Positions 1 to 10,715 of a stretch of 64,000 nucleotides of DNA are shown here, piece after piece (position 1 is the first letter of the stretch; every line of letters starts with the position of its first letter). Source of the DNA: Strongylocentrotus purpuratus (Eukaryota; Echinodermata; Echinoidea; Camarodonta; Strongylocentrotidae); NCBI RefSeq assembly GCF_000002235.5, contig NW_022145613.1, forward strand, positions 10,168,429-10,232,428, read 5' to 3'. The position numbers and the translations under genes were made by a program. The notes beneath the pieces are model-generated. The model was given only the letters and a program-made list of their open reading frames with translations, searched no databases and was not told where the DNA came from.

Positions 1-96
1 CTGTTGGTGGAGCAATTTTTTAATTGAACTTCCTCCTGAAAGAAGATGGCAAGGGATATTAAATTTTGATTTGATTTTCATTTGCATTTCTTTCAG

Positions 97-3000
97 AGGT
101 TCCCAGATTCTGACAGCAAGGCCGATGGCACTGAAACCTCTGCCAACCTCAACCAGAAGTTGTACTACCATGTGCTTGGTACCAACCAATCAGAAGATGT
201 CATGTGTGCAGAGTGTCCGGACAACCCCAAATGGATCATGTAAGTGATGCAGAGTTACAGTGAAATTGAATACACCAGTTTACGGTTACATCAGTGCGCA
301 TGCGCACCGACACAGTGTCGGGGCTAGTACCACCTTGATTTCCTTGTCTTTCTATGCTCATTACTCAGCCAGTATACATTTTCTTCCAAAATTGTTCGGC
401 ACATGTCATTTATTTGTAATCTTGAACATTCAGTGTAAGTTTCGTTTGATTCTGTGAGAATTAATTTTCTTTTTTTTACCAGAACTCAAGTTTATCTTTA
501 AGTGGTAACGTGTCACAACTGTCTCTCACAATATGCTGTGGGTAAATCGGGTAGTGTATAATATAACAATTTTCCCTTCTCTCTTTCTCCTCCATGCTCG
601 CAGAGGAGCTGAAGTGAGTGATGATGGACGATACTTTCTTCTGACCATCTCTGAGGGATGCGATCCGGTCAACAGACTCTACTACTGTGACCGGGAAACT
701 CTAAAAGAAGGAATAAATGGTAAATTATACCCATTCACTTCTTCAGTCTCGTTCACATGTGGTGAAATACACTTCCTACAAAACTGCCGTGGAAGTATTT
801 TAAAGATAAAGTTGGAGTTCTGGTCATGCGATTGCATTGTGAAAGAAACATTGTGGAATCGATCAGAAAAGGTTGATCGTCTAGCATATAAGTATTGGTG
901 TGTACTGCAAGGCTCTGGAATCATCAAAATGAAAAGAAATTTGGCCCAGTCTTGGTAAAGTTACAAGCGCTGTACACAGAAAGATGTATATGGGGCTACA
1001 CAAACATGTGGCATACAAATCTGTCCCGATTTTTTAGGATGTTGCATGCCATGTTTAGAATATTAAGGCATTTGAAGAGCCATACTTTTCAGGAAACATT
1101 TTGTTATCTGATGTTCTTCCACACTTGCATAATACAATGATAACGCTCACAAATTATTATCACATCTTCCCAGAACTCAACCTTCTCTTTAAGTTTGATT
1201 GGGAAGGGGGAGGGGGGAGGGGGGTGGGGGTAGTTGCACATAGCAGAGGCCTCTATGTGTTCTCACTTACCCGAGTATTGAATGATACAAAAATGTGGCT
1301 TTATTTCGCCTCCCCCCCCCCCCCCCCCATTTTTTTGGAGGTAGTTTATTGCATGATTCGCATCATGAGTGAAAAGGCTATTTAAAAATACAGCTCTCAT
1401 ACCAAATATTACTACCATAGTACTGGGTCAAGGAGGAAGATGCTGTGAATGGGCATTACCAGTTCATCAGAGACATGGAAAGTCCAAATACTCGTACAAT
1501 GAATTTATATGATCACAGGGCCATCAAGGCTTCTTTGATTAAGTAGGGTCAAAAGAAGGACAGAATTTGCTGTTGCTGTTTTTCTTTTCCGTTTGTGTGT
1601 GTGTGTTTTATATGATTTACTACAATGACACATGAACTTGGTGTAAATGCAATAATGTTCCCTTGTGTTTTGCAGGTGTTCTACCATGGGTCAAGCTGAT
1701 AGATAACTTTGATGCTGAATATGAATACATCACCAATGAGGGAACCCTGTTCACATTCAAGACTAATCTGAACGCACCCAAGTACAAACTGATTAACATC
1801 GACTTCAGCAAGCCAGAAAAGGTAAGAAGTTCAATTGTTCAAATATGACACCTGGGCCCCATTGCATAAAACTTTTATACCATTGATGGTAACTTTGCCA
1901 TCAAAGGTAACTACCATGGAAACCTTGATTTTGATTGGCTGTTGAGCCCTGTTACCATGGTAGTTGCCATTGATGGAAAAGTTACCATCAATGGTAAGTT
2001 TAATGCAACGGGGGCCCTGCAATAATCAAATCCATAATTTGAGAGTGGAGTTATACAACCCAATCGATTAATATTGATTTCAGCTTGTCAGAAATTTTAA
2101 AAAGTTGAACAGATTTATTTTAATTTGAAACCTGTGACAATTTAATTTATGACTATTTTCAGAACGGAGCTATAAAATCAAGGTTAGGAACATAGCATTG
2201 TACTGAGATTTGAAAGTAGTAACAATTTGTATTGATACAATTAATCCAATATATTTGAGCTTTGTTTCATGGCGTGAAAATGCAATTTTGCTTGAAACAG
2301 CCAGTCTTGCTTTTTTTGTGCAAAGAGGAAGTGCAGCAAATTAATGTTTGAATAAAAATCTGATGGGTAAAACGACATAAATGTATAAAACTTATGACAA
2401 GAAATCTTAAAGGTGGATGTAATTCATGTCCACTTTTCTGTGACAATTTTGATCATAACGTCGTCTTTGAAAATATTGAAATTACCAATTTCTCAAATAG
2501 AGCTTAATTCATTCGTTTAATTTGATTCACATTACGTCCTTCAGGAGAACTGGAAAGATCTGGTTTCAGAATCAGAGACTGATGTTCTGGAATGGGCTGC
2601 ATGTGTCAACCAGACTAAACTGGTTCTGTGCTATCTACATGATGTAAAGGTAAGTCACCTTTCTCCAGTGTTGCAACGTAATAAATAGACTTTAAATACC
2701 GAGGAAGAGGCCAAAGCTGCCGGGATTTCCAGTTAATCTAAGCTGATCAACAACCGTAATTCTGGAGATTTTGTGATTTTGTAGGGGGCTGTCTTGAATG
2801 TTTTCTGTTGTTATGCCTACGGTACAAAGTAGCCAGAGGCATTATGTTTTCTGGTTGTCCGTCCATCCGTACGTCCCGTTCTCGTGATCGCGTTATATCA
2901 AGAACCGATTGATGGATTACCGCCAAACTTTAATCATGCATGTATCTTGCAGAGCCAATGAAGTGTTTAGATTTTGGGGTCTCAAGTTCAAAGGTCAAAG

Positions 3001-6000
3001 GGCTCATTATGTTTGCAAAATAGCTTGTGATCGCGTTATCTCAAGAACCGAATATTGGATTACAGCCAAAGGTCATGTATGTATCTTGCATAGCCAAGGA
3101 GCTGATTAGATTTTGAAGTCACAAGGTTGAAGGTCAAAGGTCATAGGGCTCATTATGTATGAAAAATAGCTTGTGATCACGTTATCTCAAGAACCGAATG
3201 ATAGATTACTGCCAAACTCAGGTCATGTATGTATCTTGCATAGCCAATGAGCTGATTAGATTTTGGAGTCACAAGATTGAAGGTCAAAGGTCACAGGGCT
3301 CATTATGTATGCAAAATAGCTCATTATCACGTTATCTCTAGAACCGATTGATGGATTCCTCCCAAACTTGGGTCATGTATGTATCTTGTAGAGCCAATGA
3401 ACTGATTGGATATTGGGGGTCATGAGGTCAAAGTTCAAAGGTCACAGGGCTCATTATGTATGCACAAATAGCTTGTGATCACATTATCATGAAAACCACA
3501 AGACAGATTACTATCAAACTCAAGACATGTATATGTATCTTGTAGAGCCAATGAACTGATTAGATTTAGGGTCATCAGGTCAAAGGTTATGGGGCTCATT
3601 AAGGATGCCTATAAATAGCTTGTGAATGCATTATTAAAGATGCGCTAGTGCCCTTTGGTAAGGCATTAATCCTCATTACCAGGTCCCGCGGAGAGGACCT
3701 AAAGCCGTCGGGCGTCTGGTTGCTTACTTACAAGTATTTATGCTTTTTTAGCAGTTGGGTAAAATATCCACCATCACCATCACCATCAACTCAATTTTGC
3801 TATAAAAATGTCTTGAATGCAATGCTACATTTATCTTTATTATGTAATCCTCCTATCAGAACATCCTCCAACTGAACGAGCTAGCATCTGGTCAGAATGT
3901 CACTACATTCCCTCTAGATGTCGGGACGATTACAGGCTACTCAGGAAAGAAGAAGGACACTGCAGTAAGTTTTCTAGAATGTTTTTTGTTTAGTTTTGTT
4001 TTTATGTTTGTTTGTTTGCTTCCATGATTATATACTTCAGTCATACCAACAAACTGATTCCACATTAAAGGGAGTGTAGCATAACGAGAACTTTGGTCTG
4101 TTTCGCGAACGCTAGCACATTGCCCATGTAGAGATTAAGTCGCTGACTACCGTTAATAAAGTCCATTCGTTTAAATGCAGTTGTCCAAAAGAAGACTTAG
4201 ATGGCGTTAACCAGTATTTGCAAAGCTACACTCCCTTTAACAGATAAATGACAAAAGTGTAGCAAATCATGGTAATGTAATTGTTTATTTGGACTATTTT
4301 ACGAAACCGTCGTAAGTATAAGTTCATCGACTTCCCATTGAAATGCATGTTAAATTTGGTATATGCATCTCAATGGTTTGTTAGGGAGTTTTGTACATAT
4401 GACGATTTTGTGAAACGCTCCCCTCGTGGCAATGTCAGTGTGACTGGGATATGAGGCCTTCGATATTCCAGTGTAGATGCTAAACAAGGGAGTGGAGAAT
4501 GTGCACATATTGTGTGCGGGTAAGCTTGAATCCGATGACCGGGTAATAATATATATCTGTAAAGCGCTTTGAGAGGGCCTGCGGTCCTGAAAAGCGCTAT
4601 ATAAGAACGAACTATTATTATTATTACATGACTGAAGATTTAGCTGCCTCTAATATGTAGTTTATGCACCTCCATTGTTAAGTTGGATCTTGGGTATGCT
4701 GGTACATTTGCTTCACAAAAAAGAATGATATTTTACATAAAGAGGGGAGGTGGTGCACATATTGTGTGGGGGTAATAATATCTGTAAAACACTTATGAAG
4801 CATTTGTATCAACTGCTATTATTATTTTTATGTCCTATTATTATTTTCTCTCTGACAGATCTTCTACCAGTTTACATCCTTCCTCACACCCAGCATCATT
4901 TACCATTGTGACCTCACTGCTGCGACCCTTGACCCTACCGTCTTCAGACAGATAGAGGTCAAAGGTTTTGATGCCAGTGCCTTTGAGACGACCCAGGTGT
5001 TCTACCCTAGCAAGGATGGTACCAAGATACCGATGTTCATTGTACACAAGAAGGTAATGTGTCTCTCTCTGTCTTTGTATATCTAGGAAATATCTAGGAG
5101 TTGGAAAGGGCATTGCAGGGATTTGCACAGTGAAAAGTTCAAAACTTGTGAAAGGATGAAATCATAATCATAATCATAATTGAAAACTTTTTAAACAGTT
5201 TGGTGGCAAAATTTTCTCTATTAGTGAAATTACAGTCATTTTTCATTTTAATTTGAATGTTGCAACTTGCAGTGTTTTATTTCACCCCATTTGTTGTGTA
5301 CGATAGGAGGGCTTGAACTTTCACTCATAGAGAGAAAAATACAGAGTCTTTTAATCTGAAATTTTGCACACACTTTCATGAACTCAAATTGCTGCTGCAG
5401 ATAACTTTTTGAGGGCTTGTGAATCCCTGATAGGGGCTTTAGTCCATTGAATATTAAGTCAGAAATTAGCCTGAGACCTTAAGAAAATGCTTGTTGTATC
5501 AATTCTAAATTCTGTATTCAGTAGTTATTTAAAAAGTTATCTTTTCAAAATCTGGAATGATGTAAATGCACACTACTTTCAAATGGGTGAATTTGGGTAA
5601 ATTATCTTGTGTATTGATAATGCTATCCAAAACAGAGAACAGATATATTGGAAATGAATGTAATAATCAGGAACGTTTTCAAAATGAAATAGTAGACTTA
5701 TCCCCCTTTTAGAGGTTTTAATTGAGCACAACTTATAATAAAGTGACTACAAATTTGGTTGCCTTCAAGTTTGAGAAAGTGTGATTATATTCCAGCAAAA
5801 ATTTGATCATGATTTTGTCCACTTTATATTTGAGTCATATGAAAGAAAAAAAAACTCTCACTCTGTTATCATTTACATTTAATAAACTCCAACCTCCTTC
5901 CCCCTCCCCTCATCTCCTGCAGGGTCTAAAGAAGACCGGGGACCACCCTGTCCTACTGTATGGCTATGGTGGCTTCAATATATCTATCACTCCGAGCTTC

Positions 6001-7458
6001 AGTGTGTCCCGGATTGTCTTCATTCAAAACCTCGGGGGCGTCCTAGCTGTTCCAAATATACGAGGAGGAGGGTAAGTTCTTGTTTGTTCTACTAAAGAGC
6101 GCCAGTGATATAAATACTGTCAAACCTTTCTCTAATTCATGAAATGCAATTTTTATTCTGAGTAAATCTAATAAAAAGTGACAATTAAAGCCATGCAAAT
6201 TGACTCTTGGGGGTGTTTTACAAAGACTAAGATCGACTTTAAGTTGGACTTAGCTATGGCAGGCCGTTCATGCCACTGTTTACTCTCCCCATTATGATCT
6301 TTAGACACTGTTTTTTCCACCAATAATCAATTATAAAAAAATGTCAAATTCTGTAGATTTGTGACCACGATTGGTACGTCCCTTAATAAATCAATGCCAG
6401 GAATGGTTAGAGGCACGATATATTCATGTTTATATTACACATACTAAGAATCTTCCTCTAAGATTGGTCAAAAGTAAATCACGTGATGAAAGATAGTTCG
6501 CCCATTATTTATGGGAGAAGCAAAAAGTTTGTTACACTGTGTAGATAGTACTACTATCTACACAGTGCAACGCACTTTCACTGAAGATCGAGGTACTATC
6601 TACACAGGGCAACACGCACTTTCACTGAAGATTATCAAAAAAAGGCACTAAAACAGACGTAATTAAGCGCGCATTACCAATGAGCGCAATTAAACCAAAC
6701 ACATGCGCGCACCGTACCCTCAAGGGGTTGGGTTAAACTTTTAACTCTTTTGGTGGGAATTTGGGCCTGGTGTCTTTCATGTAGATGCATACACATCCTT
6801 TTCTTTTTGTAGTTAAATTGTTTTAGATGTGAAATATAAAGCAAATAATCACCTTTTGGTTTCAGGCGATGGCAAACTATCACTTCCTCGTCGATCAGAA
6901 TGTATACGCTATCTTTCCTCAGCTTTGCTTCGGAAAGATAGCTACATCCAGATCGCCTCGGAAGTGATAGTTTGTCCCATCACCTTCACCGACGGTAGTT
7001 ATTTGCTTATTATTGGATGGTGAGGTGCCCTCATTCATTATTTTATATCTTATCTAGTGTGTTGACTACTAAATCAATTTTTTACCACAAATCTTCACCA
7101 TTCACACAAATTTGCCAACATTTCATGCGTGCTAAAGATTGTTCAACAGTTTCTGTGTTATCAAGTCTTTCACTTGTTTTATCTTATGATAGAGAGTATG
7201 GAGAGACGTGGCATAAAGGAGGCATGCTGGCTAACAAACAGAATTGTTTTGATGACTTCCAGTGTGCTGCTAAATACCTCATCGAGAACAAGTACACCGC
7301 GCCTCAGAAGTAAGTATTGATACCGGTGGAACTGATGGAGCCGGGTGAAGATGAAGACGGTGGTTGTGATGGTGATGGTACTGGTAGGAATTGATATGAT
7401 GGTATTAGTGATAGTGATGACTGGGATAGCAATGATGATGATGATGGTGCTAATGATA

Positions 7459-7493
<35 letters not shown>

Positions 7494-9885
7494 AAATGAT
7501 AAAGAGGATGATAGTGACTATGATGAGAGGATACTGATGACAATGAGGATGATGATGATGATAGTGGTGGTGGTGGTGGTGGTGCAGATGATGATGATAA
7601 TGATGGTTAATATGATAATGATGATACTGATAATGACGGTGATGAAGATGATGATGATGATGATGATAATAACGACGATGATAATGATGATGGTGGTGGT
7701 GATGATGACTATGATAATGATGATGGTGGTAGTGGTGGTGATGAAGATGATGATGATAATGTTGATGTTGAAGATAATGCTATTGCTATAACTGCTGCTG
7801 AAAATAATGATGGTAATGATGGTTGGGCCCATTAAACAATGCCAGAAACATCAACTGAAAACAAAAATGAATCCAATTCCACTTTTCTTTTGATTAGTTT
7901 ATGTATAATTATCAATAACGCATGTGATATTATTTTGTTAGGATCGCAATCAACGGCGGATCCAATGGAGGGCTCCTGGTAGGAGCATGTTGCAATCAGG
8001 CTCCTGAGCTCTTTGGTTGTGTCATCTGTCAAGTTGGGTAAGTCAAAACTCCTCATCTCATCATCCTCACCCATTCCTTCCTGTCCTCTTCCATATTCAT
8101 CTCCTTTTTCTCCTAATGCATCACTGCTTTGTCCCTCACTTCATTCTTACCGACTTCAAGATCCAAGAACAAAGTTATGTTGTCCTTATATGATACAGAA
8201 AATTGTATTCATTTGGGGTGCTACATGCATGTGTAAACATGGTACATGGTACTGTGTGCTGAGAGCCAGAAGGGCGGTAACACTGTGTTAAAGTACCTAT
8301 TTAGGTCAACATCTTTCTTTTACTCCTTCAGCCTTTTTTTATTCATTCATGTATCATTTCTTTTAACATCATTATCATCGTTATCCATATATTTGTACAT
8401 ATCTGTGTTCATGCTTATGTAAGTTTATCATCTTTTCTTATCTTGTTGTGTTTCAGGGTGATGGACATGCTGAAATTCCACAAGTTCACCATTGGTCATG
8501 CTTGGACTACTGACTTTGGCTGCTCAGATAAGAAGGAAGAGTTTGATTGGCTCATCAAGTAAGTTCATGGATAATTCATTTGTTTAGCTCAGCTCCTGAT
8601 TTATTGAAAGCATTTTGTACAATTTGAAGAAAAAAAAGAAGAAAGATAGCAATCATAGGAACAACCCCTGTTTCATAAAACTTGTTATCAATAACAAGTT
8701 ATAACTGATATAAGTTATGATTGGCTGAGAGCAAACTTTTCTTAGGAATTTAGAATTTGTTATCAATAACAAGTTTTCTGAAACAGGGCCCAGGTTTTGT
8801 TGTAAAGTGTGTCTCCTTATTAAAAGGTAGCCAAATCTGCTCCACACTTCAATGACATAAGTTTTTTTGAACAATTTTGTATTGAATTGCTCATGATCTA
8901 AACTTTTTAAAAACAAAATACTAATCAGGTATTTACACAAGTGTGTCCTTGAGTGGGATCATATTCAATGCTCCTCCAACAAAGAAGCATGATGCGCATG
9001 GGTTTGAGTTTATGACTATGAACAATGTCTTGAAGTCGCAACTATGCAATGATGTGATGAAAGCAAGGCCTACCTCCCCTCCCCCAAAAAGCTCTTATGT
9101 AACCCTCCCCCCCCCCCCCACTCCCTTACAATGTTAGAATCATTATTAATGATTATTTTCTTGCTCCCAGGTATTCCCCTCTCCACAACATGAAATGTCC
9201 TGACGGCGACGCCCAGTATCCCAGCGTCCTCTTACTGACTGGTGACCATGACGACCGCGTCTCTCCCCTCCATTCCCTCAAGTACATTGCTACACTACAA
9301 GAAATCGTCGGAGCGTCGGAGAAGCAGAAGAACCCCCTCATGATCCGCATCGATACCAAGTCTGGTCATGGGTTTGGCAAGCCTACAGAGAAAGTGGTAG
9401 GTTTCTGATTTATAGGTAGCTTTATGGTGAAATGCAGTGGCACTCAAAGATGCGATTTGGTTCCTTACACATTCACTAGTTTTTCAAAAGAAAAATACCT
9501 GTTTTGTTGATTGTTACTTGCAGTTGTGCTAGCTTCCTCAATCCTTTGTCTAAAGGTACTGTTACTAATGCATTAGACAATGGATGGGGGATAGTTAACC
9601 TTGGTTATTTGTCTAGCTAATTAATTACCACTTGATGATTATATATGGCTTTGTTTCATACAGGTTTTGTTTCCTCTTAGCTCCGTTGAATAGCCTTGAT
9701 CTTTTGCACACTACTGAATTGCTCATGTCAACGAAAGAATACTAATTACTTATATAATCCATTTAACTAAAATAGTATATAATTAGGATACAAATTGTTT
9801 TTCTCTTTTTAATCCACAGATTGAAGAGTATTCGGACATATATGCTTTCATCGCAGCTGCTCTCAAAGCTCAATGGACTGATTAA
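97..9885 (+). CDS. PREP: Prolyl endopeptidase (prolyl oligopeptidase), 3' portion
   Basis: Cytosolic serine peptidase of family S9A that cleaves short peptides after proline. Twelve exons are in phase: 97-239, 604-719, 1676-1821, 2545-2649, 3860-3964, 4859-5053, 5923-6071, 7193-7309, 7942-8037, 8457-8558, 9171-9396 and 9820-9885 (stop 9883-9885). They encode 521 residues, against about 710 for the whole vertebrate enzyme, so the N-terminal quarter lies upstream of the window. The first exons give the end of the beta-propeller ([41 protein letters not shown]). The hydrolase domain follows ([46 protein letters not shown]). The triad is visible: Ser in GGSNGG (7942 exon), Asp in TGDHDDRV and His in SGHGFGKP (9171 exon). 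All donors are GT; the acceptors are CAG except TAG at 7192 and 7941. The protein ends QWTD rather than the vertebrate WIP. Nothing suggests a pseudogene. Confidence 0.97.
1854..2018. mobile_element. Hairpin MITE in PREP intron 3
   Basis: The two halves are inverted copies around an ATTGG-rich centre. The left half starts GGGCCCCATTGCATAAAACT and carries TACCATTGATGGTAACTTT. The right half carries AAAGTTACCATCAATGGTA and ends TGCAACGGGGGCCC. It has no coding capacity. This is a short foldback non-autonomous element of the group with GGGCCC ends. Confidence 0.8.
2865..3640. repeat. Tandem repeat of about 145 bp with AGGTCA motifs, PREP intron 4
   Basis: A unit beginning near CGTTATCTCAAGAACCGA recurs at about 2890, 3033, 3178, 3327 and 3480, a spacing of 143-153 bp, with a partial last copy. 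Each unit runs on through GTATCTTGCAGAGCCAATGA to a run of AGGTCA half-sites, then GGGCTCATTATGTATGC. Copies have diverged by point changes, so the array is not very recent. AGGTCAAAGGTCA (two half-sites one base apart) is present near 3131 and 3275. Confidence 0.85.
4065..4240. mobile_element. TTAA-flanked MITE (TTAAAGGGAGTG family)
   Basis: Perfect 16-bp terminal inverted repeats TTAAAGGGAGTGTAGC at both ends of a 176-bp element. The outer TTAA is present on each side. It is noncoding and lies in PREP intron 5. Confidence 0.75.
4292..4424. mobile_element. Hairpin MITE, diverged relative of the copies at 53541 and 62231
   Basis: The left half has ACGAAACCGTCGTAAGTATA, then CGACTTCCCATTGAAA. 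The right half returns CTCAATGG, then ATATGACGATTTTGTGAAACG. The same order of motifs occurs in the younger hairpins near 53.6 and 62.3 kb. Its arms are less well matched, so this copy is older. Confidence 0.65.
4450..4625 (+). mobile_element. SINE 3' portion with (ATT)n tail
   Basis: Matches, in the opposite orientation, the tRNA-derived SINE at 19797-20172. Shared features are GTGCACATA, the CCGATGACCGGGTAATAATA segment and AAAGCGCTATATAAGAACGA before an ATT repeat. The tRNA-like head is missing, as in a 5'-truncated insertion. A more decayed relative follows at about 4741-4828. Confidence 0.75.
6868..6981. mobile_element. Hairpin element in PREP intron 7
   Basis: The arms GATGGCAAACTATCACTTCC and GGAAGTGATAGTTTGTCCCATC are complementary apart from a two-base indel. 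An inner stem, GCTATCTTTCC against GGAAAGATAGC, closes on a short loop. It is noncoding. A smaller palindrome (CACTGTGTAGATAGTA and its complement) lies at 6536-6568 in the same intron. Confidence 0.6.
7340..7815. repeat. Long imperfect (ATG/GAT)n microsatellite, PREP intron 8
   Basis: About 470 bp of GAT, GGT and AAT trinucleotides starting 30 bp after the exon donor at 7310. It generates long low-complexity ORFs on both strands (poly-Met-rich on plus, poly-Ile-rich on minus). I regard these as non-genic. Confidence 0.9.
8665..8792. mobile_element. Hairpin MITE with CCCTGTTTCA ends, PREP intron 10
   Basis: The left end CCCCTGTTTCATAAAACTTG and the right end AAGTTTTCTGAAACAGGGCC are inverted. 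Both arms contain TTGTTATCAATAACAAG, and the middle has a GATTGGCTG spacer. It is noncoding, about 128 bp. Confidence 0.75.
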
Positions 9886-10135
9886 AGCCCTTTCTTCACG
9901 TTTTTAATACTAGCACAAATACAGTTCATAATAGACCATTGGACCGCATACAATCTTGCAACAGTCTAGCCTCAAGATATGACAAAAGACTCTGTGCACA
10001 TTGTGTTGTGAATCATTTGTTCTTTCATATGAAGAAAAAACCTAAATGCTTCATGATTTTGTATTTATATCAGTGCCTGCCACATGAAGTAAAAGTATAC
10101 CTATACTCGGCTTTAAAAGATAAATAAAACTCTTA
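9886..10135 (+). other. PREP: PREP 3' UTR with candidate poly(A) signal
   Basis: AT-rich noncoding sequence follows the PREP stop. The first AATAAA is at 10123-10128, giving a 3' UTR of about 250 nt. Further AATAAA hexamers lie near 11649 and 11870, so a longer 3' UTR reaching past the TIR element at 10442 is possible. Confidence 0.5.
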
Positions 10136-10441
10136 GTTTTTGTTTGGTATCGAATGTTTCAAACTATTTCTTTTCATGTCTTTTTTTAAGTAGCAAAACA
10201 GGGTTAAATAGAAGAGAAAATGCACTAATTCAATTAACAAATGGCAATGTACATATATTTTAAAACTGAGTCCTTCAGATATAATGTGAAATGTTGGTAA
10301 TATATTGCTTGTCTTGAAGCATTCGCTTACTTTCTTAGAACTCCAAAGGAAGTGAGATAATAACTTGATCAAACTTTCAGACATATGTGCATGACCTACA
10401 AAGGTATGATACGTAAAGGACAATAAACATAGTTTCGTAGA

Positions 10442-10715
10442 AACATTTACATATCGAGGGGTCAGTGACACAAAGACGTAACTTGATTTTGGCCATTTTT
10501 AGAAAAAGTGATTTATGTGTCACTGCACACTTGGGCCTTAAGGAGTTAAGTCTATGTTTCACTAGCCATCGACTTCAACGGGGTGTTGGGTGGAGTTTAG
10601 TCTTTGTGTTTCCTGGAAAGCCCACATATTTCTGAACATTTTGATATCAAATACTCATTTTGAAAAAGTATGGAGTTACTTCTTTGTGTCACTGACCCCT
10701 CGATATGTATATGTT
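10442..10715. mobile_element. TIR element (MITE) downstream of PREP
   Basis: Inverted repeats of about 42 bp at 10442-10483 and 10674-10715 differ at only a few positions. Both contain CATATCGAGGGGTCAGTGAC and end in GTAACT on the inner side. The interior (about 190 bp) has no credible ORF. The target duplication is unclear. Confidence 0.75.

Noticed and set aside
7345-7832. Long ORFs (148 aa plus strand, 104 aa minus strand) as genes
   Set aside because: They are translations of a trinucleotide microsatellite inside a PREP intron.
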